Shown here: one piece after another, positions 16,669 to 26,688 of the stretch
How positions within the stretch are numbered: position 1 is the first letter of the stretch
How the letters are laid out: each line of letters starts with the position of its first letter
Source: Amphimedon queenslandica
Taxonomy: Eukaryota > Porifera > Demospongiae > Haplosclerida > Niphatidae
Direction: 5' to 3'
Assembly: GCF_000090795.2 (NCBI RefSeq)
Contig: NW_003546429.1
Span: 9,908 to 57,084 of the forward strand
Length of the DNA: 47,177 nt
Translations under genes and position numbers: made by a program
Notes under the pieces: model-generated
Told to the model about the DNA's origin: nothing
The model's database searches: none
The model's input: the letters and a program-made list of their open reading frames with translations, nothing else

Positions 16669-17421
16669 CTATAGCAATGTGCAAAGTGTCATTTGAAGCC
16701 ATTCCTTGATATGACTCCTTTGAGCTTCAATCTCTTTCTGTTTGTCCACACAGGCCATTATAAACATTTGAAATTCATTGTAATCCAATATCTCATCTCC
16801 AGATACATCAAATTCTTTAAATATTTCTTTGATAGCCCCTTTCTACATGAAATGTCAATAATATGATGATACTTACAAGTTACAACAGAGGGAGAGAGTA
16901 CAATAAGTCTCACCGTTAGGTTAAATAGGAATCCAAATCTTTCAAATTCTTTTACTGATATATTTCCATCGGCGTCTCTGTCCAGCAGATCAAACAATGT
17001 TCTTGAATGACATGATATGAACTGCTTTTCCATACCATCCTATTGAAATATCAAAATGGCTACAGCTGCAGACTACACACTATCAGTGTACTTTGATTGA
17101 AACTAGAATACAAACTAAGAGATAGAATCCGTCAAAATCAATGACTCCAGAACAATCAACATCCAACATATCAAAGACTCTGTATACCTTCTCACTACTG
17201 AGGTCAGTAACACTCTTCAGAAATACTTCAAACTGCACATCTAAGAATAATAATAATAGATCCAATAAATAAATAAAGAATAGCCTACCATCCATGGTCA
17301 TGTCTGTTCTTATATCCATTGATCTATAGTAGTGAAGAACAAGAGTGACTCCATATACACTGAGCAAGCAGTAGCTGGGATCAAGATGGAGAGAATTCAA
17401 AAATGAAGACAATACCTTCAT
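16669..17421 (-). CDS. EFCAB9: EF-hand protein resembling EFCAB9 (CatSper-associated)
   Basis: Small calcium-binding protein read from five exons. The start ATG is at 17421; the upstream in-frame GTG at 17433 is rejected. The N-terminus MKVLSSFLNSLHLDPSYCLLS aligns in register with EFCAB9. EF-like segments are VYRVFDMLDVDCSGVIDFDGFYLLVC, then FISCHSRTLFDLLDRDADGN with ISVKEFERFGFLFNL, then IFKEFDVSGDEILDYNEF. Human EFCAB9 has [26 protein letters not shown] and HSRPVFDLLDLDGEMKIS, so the match runs over the whole length. Two loops (DRDADGNISVKE and DVSGDEILDYNE) have canonical Ca-ligand spacing. In mammals EFCAB9 gates the sperm CatSper channel. Sperm expression here is inference. The stop TAG is at 16671-16669. 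Confidence 0.85.
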
Positions 17422-17639
17422 CACAGGATTCACAGCTGCTGCTCAGTGATTGTGTGGGTGTTAGTATAATAATTATTATCTACTCTTTGTGTTAGCTATG
17501 CTCACTTGCTCAGCTAGGTTAGTGTGAACAAAATGAAATTACCAATTTGAAAAAACCAAAAATATTATTATACATAATAAAAGGAGAGTTCATTTGCCAT
17601 TTCTGGAGATAATAAATAAATAAATAATTATTATTAATA

Positions 17640-20600
17640 CTAGCTTTTTGCAGCTAATTTATTAAAGGTTAGTCTACAGTCAATGGAGAGTGATCCAGGA
17701 TCCAACACTGCACCACAAGACTCTCTCAGGAACTTTCTACATTCTTCTAGACTTGAAAATGAAAGAATTGACGATATGTAGTCTATGGAAAGTGTAGGGC
17801 GATATCTGTTAGAAAGAAACAAAAAAAAACAAATATAAAATGAATAGAATTATTATAAATAAAACTATTTTAATTAGAAAAGCAAAAGAGCTCCATGGAG
17901 GCTGGTGTGAGAGATGAAGTCGTTTGACCAGGAGGAAGAGACTTCAAATGAGTGAGACTTCATAATGATAGATACAACTTAGTAACTTGAGTCAATCCAT
18001 GTACTGTCATTGATTGAGAGAATCCATTATTGATGACATCATTACTAGCAGATAAACAAAGTTCAAGAGTATATATACTGTATGTATGTACTCATCATTT
18101 GGATAATAGGAAACTGTCTCTTCTCTATATGTGGTTTAATAATCCATCAATCCAGTAATGAATACTAATCATTGCACTCAATAGTTAACAGTCCTCCATC
18201 CAGTAGTCACATATGGTCGAGGCCCACCCTACAGTCCGCACCTCTCACACAGCATTGGCTGCATTGCTAACTTACGCTTTAGACATTATTCTTAAGGCAG
18301 ACTTCCTCTCTCTTTCTATAAACAGATCAACGAGGTATCTTCCTTGATTAGGTAGAGTGCGGTACAGCCGGAAGAACCTATAGTAATTCCCAGTAGACCA
18401 GGCCCTCAGCATATTCAGGGCATGTTTAACAGCTGGTTCAGCAGCAAGATCTCTTGTAATGTCACAAAACAGACCAACAAACTCTAAAAGAGAGTGAGGT
18501 ACATGTAGTTTTAGCTGTAATGTAGATTTACCAGCAGTTTCGCTAGTCATCATATGATAGAGTATCTTATAAGCTAAGAACTCTGCTTTCGAACCAAACA
18601 AACCTTCTCCATATAAGGAATTTAACTGACTTTGACACTGATTAAACTCACTCCAATCACCCTGTCATTATTATTATCATTATTCATTAAGGTGGTATAA
18701 CTGACATTTTTTAATGCTATTCTTCCATGTGATTCATACACCTGAACAGTGAACTGATTCCTAATGCCTTGTATCTATAAATGAACCAATAAATAAATCA
18801 GAGGTCATATCCATTAACTAACAGTAAGATCTTGTCTTATAGACTTGAACTGTTCGCATATGTATCTGTAGTCCCTTCCTTGTTCATTCTTCTCAAGTAC
18901 AAGAGACAGAGACTGAGACAGTATGGCCTGAGGTCTTATTGTTCGAGGATCGGGAGCCTAAGGATCACAATAACGAATATCAATAATGGATACAGACACT
19001 CACTGAGGTCAGCCTCAGGTACTGCTTCTCAAGGTTAGTGCTAGTCCCTTCAATACAAAAGGACTCCCAGTCACATTCCTCACCTGATACACTCTATTTA
19101 TATAACAATTAATTAATTAACATTGACCACACCCACCACTGTCTTTAAGAGCTCTTCTATCGAGAGTTTTGCTTTAAATTTTTTATTGCCTTCGGATCCT
19201 TTAGCAAACCTGGCCGCCCTCTGGCCCACTTTAACTTTGTCCTCTTCTGAAAGGTCTGGGGGAATAGAACGATCAGCCGAGAACCTAAGATCAATTAATA
19301 TTCAATTAACATTCAGTAATTAATTAATACTAATTACTTACCTTCCTCCTCTCCCTCTCTTTCCTTTCTTTCCTCTTTTGCTGGTTGTGGAGGGTGTGGT
19401 CACATTAGGAGGTGAGGGTGTGGCCACACTCAAGGGAGAGGGCGTGTCCCAGCGTGATTTTCTTTTCTGTGCCTGACGTTTCAATTTGTCTCTAAAACAC
19501 AAAAAGTACTTCATGTTCATTAAATACACAGTATCATACAGTGGGAGTGGTTCAGAGCTCCAATCAACTGTCCAGACACGTTTGTCACGAAACATTTGAT
19601 TAATTTCAATTTGAAGATACTTTTCAACTTGAGACTTCTCTTCCTCCGAAGAACAAGACTCAAAAGAACGAACCATGTACTCTCTGAAAATGGAAAAGAG
19701 ACAAATTCTTATGCACGTACATGTACTTTTGTTGTATAAAAAGTTTGCTGATTCCAATCAAATTCATATTTTTTATAAATAATTTGCTCCAAAATCGGGT
19801 CAAAGATTTTGGCCAAATTTCGCCAAAAATAAAAAAATGATACACAACAATGTTCTTAAGCTGTGTAGAAAGTTTGGGCTCAATTAAATAAAGTTTGAAT
19901 TTTTTACAAACTTTTAAAATTACAAAATGACTGCGAGACGATTCTCCATTCCATTAGCAATACTTACTGGAGTCCAGGAGGCCAGTCCTTAGCAGGTGTA
20001 TTGGCATCACTATTAATAATAAATCAGTTACAATTATTAATGACTAAGTGCTTACTCTGTCTTTTTAATTGATTCAGTGGGTGTGGCTGGGCTTGGTGTG
20101 GTCAGTGAATTAGGTGGTGGAACACTCGAATAATTATCACCTACTGATTATAATTAATTAATAACGGATCATTAATTATCACCTTTATTATTAGTGGGTG
20201 TGTCCCATCTTGATGGTTTATCACTAGACACACCTCCCCTACCACTGGAGCCCCTCCCCCTGGAGCCACGCCCCCTTCCTCTCATTGAGAACCTGTGTCC
20301 AGACCACTGTGGCCATTCACCACCTCTAGTGGGTGTGGCTTGAGATGCTGGTTGCCAAGCAACAGGATTCCATGATGTAGTAGATTGAGAAACGGCAGCG
20401 GAAGTGGGTGTGGCTTCGTAAGAAATTGGGTTAGACTGGTAATTAGTGGGTGGGGCTGAGTAATTAGTGGGTGTGGTCGAATAATTGGTGGGTGTGGCCG
20501 AATAATTGGTTGGAGTGGTCTGGTAATAGTAAGGTTGATAATAATAGTAAGGTTGAGTCGGCATGTAACCATAGTGATAGGCTCCACCCACTCCTTCTTG

Positions 20601-21251
20601 TGTATTGATCCATTGATTTTCTCCTCCTCCAACTTGTTGTTGATAATAATTGTACCGAGTTCCATCATCATTATTATTATTACTGTATTCATAGTTACTG
20701 GCTCTGCTGTACTGCTCACCAGTCTGTTCTTGTCCTGATGGTCCTCCTGTACTAGTTCCTTCATAAGAATAGTTCCTGCTCACTGAAGTGTTATCTTCTC
20801 TAACCTTGTACCCATAAGACTGACCGGACCCTTCCAACTGCTGCTGGTTAGAAGATTCAAATTGTCCCTGCTGGGAGGTAGATGAGCTGTTATAGAACTG
20901 GGACGTATTATATTGCCCATACTGATCATATTGAGCTGATGGCTGATGAGAGTAGCTGGTGCTAATATCCTGAGGATAAGTTGAGGTAGGANNNNNNNNN
21001 NACTATACAATAATAAATAACTATTTTAACTTTCTGTGATCTCTTTAATTATAACAATATCAAAATATTCATAAAATTAAACTACTAAAAAGACAATTAA
21101 ATCATTATCATGTAATGTAAAAGTAGCTACATGTTTTATGATTACATTTAAAACACATGTACTACATGTATTATGATAACGTACAGTCCATGTCATCTCC
21201 TGTGGTTCCTTCATTTGGTTTATAATATTCACCTCCTTCTGTAACTGACAT
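17640..21251 (-). CDS. LENG8: LENG8-like SAC3/GANP-domain protein
   Basis: The first coding exon (ATG at 21251, MSVTEGGEYYKPNEGTTGDD) is followed after an intron with the assembly gap by a long low-complexity exon (to about 20180) rich in Tyr, Gln, Ser and Pro, including near-perfect PTNYSxT heptapeptide repeats, then RGRGRGSRGRGSSGRGG. Basic exons (RGKKGKRGRGGR, RQAQKRKSRWDTP) precede the SAC3/GANP fold at about 18860-17640: SKAEFLAYKILYHMM, LKLHVPHSLLEF, WSTGNYYRFFRLYRTLPNQG, YLVDLFIERERKSALRIMSKA, YRPTLSIDYISSILSF and SIDCRLTFNKLAA. Human LENG8 shares WALGNYHRFFRLY and SIDCRLSLAQL. A nuclear mRNA-processing or retention role (THP3/TREX-2-like assembly) is inferred from the family. Stop TAG at 17642-17640. 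Confidence 0.9.
19690..19930 (-). repeat. Solo copy of the dispersed repeat in a LENG8 intron (inverted orientation)
   Basis: Reverse-orientation landmarks: GCACGTACATGTACTTTTGTTGTATAAAAAGTTTG, GATTCCAATCAAATT and GGCCAAATTTCGCCAAAAAT. It lacks an intact palindrome: the text passes from CCAAAATCGGGTCAAAGAT directly to TTTGGCC. Confidence 0.8.
20992..21001. other. Assembly gap of ten N
   Basis: Ten ambiguous bases at the boundary between the first intron and the low-complexity second exon of the LENG8-like gene. True size is unknown; part of the coding sequence may be missing. Confidence 0.99.
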
Positions 21252-21352
21252 TACTTACTATTTGATGCCTTCAGCTAGGGATTGTAAGTTTGTAACCTAA
21301 AATAATAAGAGACACAAAAATTAATAATGCTAGATAACTGAATTCTAGTTGG

Positions 21353-21389
21353 TCACGTGATCAATGCACACGGTGCTTCAATCACGTGA
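21353..21389. promoter_or_regulatory. Pair of TCACGTGA E-box palindromes in the LENG8/COX6B divergent promoter
   Basis: TCACGTGA at 21353-21360 and again at 21382-21389, 29 bp apart, inside the 233-bp gap between the start codons of LENG8 (minus) and COX6B (plus). This octamer is the core bound by USF/MITF/TFE-type bHLH-zip factors in animals. Binding here is inferred. Confidence 0.6.
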
Positions 21390-21484
21390 CCTCCAACCCC
21401 ACCCATATCAACAAACTTCACTTGCTGTGTTTTCTTGTGTTTCCTTTTAGTTTTTCCGTCTCTTCAGTGGTTCTAGTGTTTAAA

Positions 21485-21798
21485 ATGAGTGAAGAGATCA
21501 AGGTAGAGACGGCAAAGTTTGATGCCAGATTCCCCAACACTAATCAAACCAAGAACTGCTGGCAGAATTATGTGGACTATCATTCTTGTGTGAATGCTTC
21601 TGGTGAAGGATGTGAATATTATAAGAAAGTGTTCCAGTCATTGTGTCCAGTGGAATGGGTATGTTACGGGCCAGGATGATAAGACTCTGCTCCTGGTTAA
21701 TGAGTATTTATGTATTGATAAATTGATAATTATGTTCTCATTAGGTCAGCAATTGGGATGAGCAGAGAGAAGCTGGGACATTTACTGGGAAAATCTGA
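21485..21798 (+). CDS. COX6B: Cytochrome c oxidase subunit 6B (COX6B), two exons
   Basis: Nuclear-encoded subunit of respiratory complex IV facing the intermembrane space. Exon 1 is 21485-21658, intron 21659-21744, exon 2 21745-21798, giving 75 residues. It has the twin Cys pattern of the family: [11 protein letters not shown] (C-x9-C) and [12 protein letters not shown] (C-x10-C). It also shows the family blocks [15 protein letters not shown] and the final [17 protein letters not shown]. It has no presequence, as expected for MIA40-dependent import. An in-frame GT...AG intron splits the conserved EW-VSNWDEQ region. Head-to-head with LENG8. Confidence 0.97.
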
Positions 21799-21926
21799 AA
21801 GACTTGAAGAAGCTAGACTATAGTAGACCATGTACCTATTTAATATTCACGATTATTAATAACATTAATTATTAGTAGGAATCATTATTATTAAATTAAA
21901 GGTTCACGGGAATTGCGAAATAATAA

Positions 21927-22361
21927 TTATTTAGAATTGTTCTTTTCTCTTAACTTTCTGAGTCCATTCTTTCTTTGCTTCGTGCAAATAACCTTAATGT
22001 TTCTTCTCTTCTCAGTCCAATCTTTATACAATTCACTCACTACACTTTGTCTGTGGAACGCCCACTCATTCTGGTCATCATAGAGTCTGTTTGAAAGGTT
22101 TGGATCATCAGGATGAAAGAAGAATAGTCTCTGATGGTCCTGGACTTGAATTGAAGGACTCGGGTTAAATGAGCCAGTAGTTTCTTCCTGTCCTGTGGTA
22201 TGGAAAGTATCTTCATCACTTTGCATCTCTTGGCTTTCCTCATCATTTGGAGTGTCAAAGAAATTAAAACAGAATGATCCTCCAGTCACTGCTGGTGTCT
22301 CCTTTATTCTTGCTTCGTTTGTGTCTTCCTCCAAAGAAATTTTTCTTTTCTTCGACTCCAT
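21927..22361 (-). CDS. Small basic nuclear-type protein, weakly NOL8 C-terminus-like
   Basis: Single-exon, 144 residues from the ATG at 22361 (MESKKRKISLEED; the upstream in-frame GTG at 22391 is rejected). It begins with a classical KKRK nuclear-localisation cluster and continues acidic (DTPNDEESQEMQSDEDTF). It ends in a conserved-looking block, RLFFFHPDDPNLSNRLYD, followed by a Trp/Arg-rich helix (LYKDWTEKRRNIKV) and KQRKNGLRKLREK. The FFF-x-PDDP...W..KR arrangement reminds me of the extreme C-terminus of nucleolar protein 8, but the rest of NOL8 (RRM) is absent, so the assignment is tentative. Its ATG is only 61 bp from the divergent two-span membrane-protein gene, and its stop is 128 bp from COX6B. 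Confidence 0.75.
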   Translation of the reverse strand: MESKKRKISLEEDTNEARIKETPAVTGGSFCFNFFDTPNDEESQEMQSDEDTFHTTGQEETTGSFNPSPSIQVQDHQRLFFFHPDDPNLSNRLYDDQNEWAFHRQSVVSELYKDWTEKRRNIKVICTKQRKNGLRKLREKNNSK

Positions 22362-22422
22362 TTTGTGGGTGGGGCTGAAATCAGCCAACACCCACTCACA
22401 CTAATTATCAGTCTAAAACAAG
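22362..22422. promoter_or_regulatory. Very short divergent promoter (61 bp)
   Basis: The gap between two divergent start codons is only 61 bp and contains GGGTGGGGCTG and CACCCACTC (CACCC-type sequence). Transcription starts of the two genes are likely to overlap or lie inside each other's 5' UTR. Inferred from spacing. Confidence 0.4.
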
Positions 22423-22944
22423 ATGGAGGTTAGTCAAATACTTTAGTTTGTGTTCCTTTTATTTCATTACAGGAGGAGAGAGAGTATGGATCTTATTGGG
22501 AGTCTCATTTGTTAGTGTACAAGCAGCCGTTGGTCTGGCTAGCTTCTTCTCTTAGCAATAGAAATGGGACCACATCAACAATATACCTCCTGGCTATACT
22601 GGCATCTGTTAATGCACTCATCATGTAATTATCATCATCATAATATTATCATCATCATCATCATTATTATTATTATTATCATTATTATTATTATCATTAT
22701 TATTATTATCATTATTATTATTATTTACAGGTTTATTGCATCTTTATCTCTTCCAAATCTGCTGCTTTTTGGAGTGATATTACTAATTGTTGCCTTCTCT
22801 CTTGCCTTCTGCATATTCATAAACCTGTCAAACAGGTTTAAGATGTACCCAAACTGGTTAGTGAGTCGCCCAGTTATCATAAGTGCATTAGCTCTTCCAC
22901 AGGGGCGACAGGGAGGAAGGGTTGTACAAATTGCTGTGCTCTAA
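22423..22944 (+). CDS. Uncharacterised small membrane protein, three exons
   Basis: Exons 22423-22428 (only Met-Glu), 22473-22624 and 22731-22944 join in frame to 123 residues. The product starts MEEEREYGSYWESHLLVYKQ, then has hydrophobic segments at about residues 43-58 (IYLLAILASVNALIMF) and 65-88 (LLLFGVILLIVAFSLAFCIF), followed by a basic loop and a polar tail ending VVQIAVL. I do not recognise the family. The second intron is a TTA/TCA microsatellite that leaves a spurious poly-Ile reading frame. An AATAAA signal sits at 22973, just 24 bp before the ATG of the next same-strand gene. Confidence 0.75.
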
Positions 22945-22996
22945 AGTTGGCAACATTCATTTTTGTATCAAAAATAAAGTTTGTTACATTTTAAAA

Positions 22997-23349
22997 ATGA
23001 GAGGAGATGATCCCAAGAAGGTTAGTAATGTGTGTGTCGATCTTTACTGAATGGTTTTAGTTTTATGGTTTTGGAATTGCTGCATCATTTCTATTCTCTT
23101 ATATCGGACAAGTACTAACTACTTCAGCTGTGCTTCATTTAGCAGGTATACCTAGTCATTCATTAATAGTGTACTCCTCCATCAGTTAGTACATTGCTAT
23201 TGACTCCATTGATTATTCATCATCAAATACACACTCATATAATGAACAAGAATTGGGATCAACTATACAATTCAATATCAATGATTGCCAAGTCACTAGT
23301 TGATGCTGTCAAAAGCATGACAAGAAGATCTCCTCATAAGCAAGATTAA
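22997..23349 (+). CDS. Uncharacterised 90-residue protein, three exons
   Basis: Exons 22997-23020, 23061-23145 and 23186-23349 join with consistent phases to MRGDDPKKFYGFGIAASFLF... ending RRSPHKQD. One or two hydrophobic segments (residues 10-45, containing SYIGQVLTTSAVLHLAVSTLLLTP) are followed by a His-rich turn and an amphipathic helix (LYNSISMIAKSLVDAVKSM). Possibly a small mitochondrial or ER membrane protein; no family recognised. Introns are 40 bp each, typical of this locus. Starts only 52 bp after the stop of the preceding gene. Confidence 0.7.
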
Positions 23350-23744
23350 CAGATTATAACAATTATTTTTTGTTGTGTCAATTATTTTGCTAGTTTAGTT
23401 TGAAATGCTTGTGTGTATTGCATTGAGAAGTTTGAAAATTAATTAAAAAATCCAAATTTGATCGGAATCAGCTCAGACTTTCCATAAACAACATAAGAAC
23501 ATGTGTATGTATCAGGAAGCATAAAAATTGAAGATTCTCTACTTTTCATTTTTGGCAAAATTTGTTTTGAGTACAGGGACATTAGCACCATTTTTGAGTA
23601 ACTTTAAAAGTTCACCTCTGAATGGTTTTGAATCAGTTTAAATTAATAAAAATGAAATATACCATAAACATCAAGTGTTAAAAATCTTCCAATATAAACC
23701 AGCAAATAATTATAAAAAATAACATGTTTGTTAAAATGACCTCC
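23350..23744. other. Intergenic region with a degenerate dispersed-repeat copy
   Basis: 395 bp between the small-protein gene and the tandem-BTB gene 3' end. The stretch 23425-23640 carries repeat landmarks in array-A orientation (AAAAAATCCAAATTTGATCGGAATCAGCTCA, ACATAAGAACATGTGTATGTATCA, GAGTACAGGGAC). The left palindrome arm is lost. Nothing else evident. Confidence 0.75.
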
Positions 23745-25279
23745 TCATCCCACACCAAAAAAGAAGTTGACAGCCCTGTTAATGTCCATGTCAGCAGCCA
23801 TTAGTAAACTCTTGAGTCTGTCATCAGTGGGTTCATCTCCAACTACTAACCTCATTTCAGATAATAATGACTCTATTTCACCAACACCAGTATTACCAGT
23901 ATAGCCAGTGTCAGTGGTATCAATTAGTTCTTCTAGTTCAGACGAATACATCACCTGATGAGTATCGTCGTCGTCATCTCTTTTAGGGGGGCCTCTTCTA
24001 AACTCACTATTGATAATAAATGAATCAATTAATTAACATGCAAACTCATTCCCATACTGTATAGTCTCATTCCTATACCTCATTTGTTGAGTTCCAGACA
24101 GAATTTGTCTCACTTCAGATTTCAGTTCAATAGGTAGGTCTGTATAAGCATCAACTTGCTGTATGAGTACATCAGGGTTATCCAGTATGAACTGCAAGGT
24201 ACTCGACTATATTAGGAAACAAAGACTCTAACAACATTAGAATTAGTGAGGTCATTAGCTATATCAAGGATAGCAGGCCCACATGCAAAGGAATTCACTA
24301 GTAGCTACATTGTAACTGTAGGAGATTAGGGCACAGCCTTCAAACTAGAGTACAAGTGACCTACTCTGAGCTGCCTAGCAGCACTCAACTGGTCAGCAAC
24401 CACAAGGAATGAGAAAACACTGGATTGATCAATTCTACCAATCAGTTCCTTTTCACACGAGACATGCAATGAAGATGTCTACAGAGAGAGAGAGTAGCCA
24501 TTTTGTATTGTAATATGTACTTCATATCTATCAGCAACTGCCAACAGCTCAATGATCTCATTATTATCCATTGTTTCATATTCCAGTGGTTTACCATACA
24601 AATACTCAATGAATGTACGAAACAATGTAACGTCAATATCTTTAATAATAATCCTAAAATATACATATAGTATCAATAATTATAATTATTATCAATTACT
24701 TTTTATTTCTGTCTTCCATCATTCCTGATTGCAAGGCTGACCTGAACCACTCACTCCTCGAACTCAATATTACTCTAAATTAATAAACAATGATAAATTA
24801 ATTAATCAAATCAATTAATAATAATTAACCTGTGAGCATGTATAACCACTCCCTCCTCATCGTTCTGTGGTTTGTGGCTGGGGTCATCACTGGGCAGGGC
24901 CAACTCTTGCACAATAAGTATCATGTCAGACATTTCTTGAATTTTCAATAATTCAAGACATCCTCCAACCAAAGGTATTACAGCATTACATTTCTATAAT
25001 TAATTATAATAACATTATTATAATTATTAATTATACCTTCCCTGTAGGTATTAGTGGTGTAGGTATGGAAGTGGGTGGAGTTTCATCAAAAAGTGTTTGT
25101 GGATCGGCTAATCTCAATTCTATTAGCGTCTGATTGAACTCATCACTTGAAATTAAACGAGATAATTTTTTTAATAACGGGACCAGCTGGTCCTTATAGA
25201 AACATAGTCTATTGAGACCCCAGGACTTAAGGAAAGAATAAATAAAACAACAACAACAACAACAACAATAATAATAATA

Positions 25280-25311
<32 letters not shown>

Positions 25312-26646
25312 AACAGATCCTTACAATGTAAGAGGAGGATATTGATACTCCTAGTTTATAACTGCCCCAGTCCAAAGCATTTGCAATCAATATCTTCTTC
25401 TTCAAATCCTCCAACCTACCAATTATACTCTGGCCCTGAGATGAAAATAATAAATACAAATGTATCATTATTATCATCATCATTTCATATTATTATTACA
25501 TCGTGGGTCATTTCTTCAATTACTCGTTTTATTTTTTCAACTTTTTCTTCTTCAGAAAGACCAATGAACTGTGACCTGTTCCAATAGTGCTTATACAATA
25601 ATTGAACTAAAATGTACCTTCTGTAGTCACCAACTTCAACAAACTTTTTAAATTCCTTTTTCATTTTTTTAATTCTTTTCATTTCTGTCTTGGAAGTGTT
25701 CAGCTGAACTACAGCTGCTAGTTTTTGTTGAAGAGTTAAGGCTGGAGGTACCTCAGGAGCAGCTGGTCCATCAGTTGGTTCATTAGTAAGAGATACATTC
25801 AGTTCCTTTGTGTATTCATTGATATCCAACCATATCTGATTAATCTACAGAAACATGAGCAATACCTGTACAGTGTACGTATGTTAAAGTACATTGGGTA
25901 TAATGTAGAGTGATATCTCTGTCTGCTGGTCATCGGTTAAGGTCTCCCATTTAGAGATTGAGAGTTGTAGCAGCTCCCTCCCTCCATCAATGAAGACGAC
26001 GAGTCTTCCTTGAATATACTCCAGTATCTCACGTTTCTCTCTCTTTGACATTCCCTTCTTGTTAACAGTGTAAAGATGAGAGAGAAGAATAAACCTAGAC
26101 ACGCCTACAATAAGTACATATTAATAATCTGCCATGATGCAATACCTGCTACAACTTCCTTGAATATCTGCTTTATGGTGTACACTACTTTTGCAGGGTC
26201 GTCCATTGTAGCACTAACAATGAGCTCTTTAACGACCTCCAAAGAATGAAGACAAGAATCCACTAAATGAATCAATCCTACAAAAACAAATAAAACATTT
26301 CATATATTTATCTTTCAATATTTACTTTTGTTGAGTTTCATAGAATCAATATATTCATCACAGAGAGAATGGAGGTGAGACAACTTCGGATTTGAACTTG
26401 AAAGTTCTAACAATTCTTTAACGGGTTCAGCTGCGATTCCAGAAGGTAGAATTGAAGAATAAATATAACTAATAAATAAATAATAATATTAAATCAATAA
26501 TAATTAATTAATTACTGAAGTGCTGCACGAGAAGCGTCTGAAGACATTTTTGATAGGAATACCTCCCAGTCTCTATATTTAACCCCTTGAACACTAGAAT
26601 TTAATACACACCTGTGAACTTCAAACTAAAGATAACAGAATTTCAA

Positions 26647-26688
<42 letters not shown>

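Noticed and set aside
22564..22944. 126-residue plus-strand frame with a poly-Ile run
   Set aside because: The poly-Ile part is an intron microsatellite; correct splicing (22624 to 22731) gives a sensible small membrane protein.
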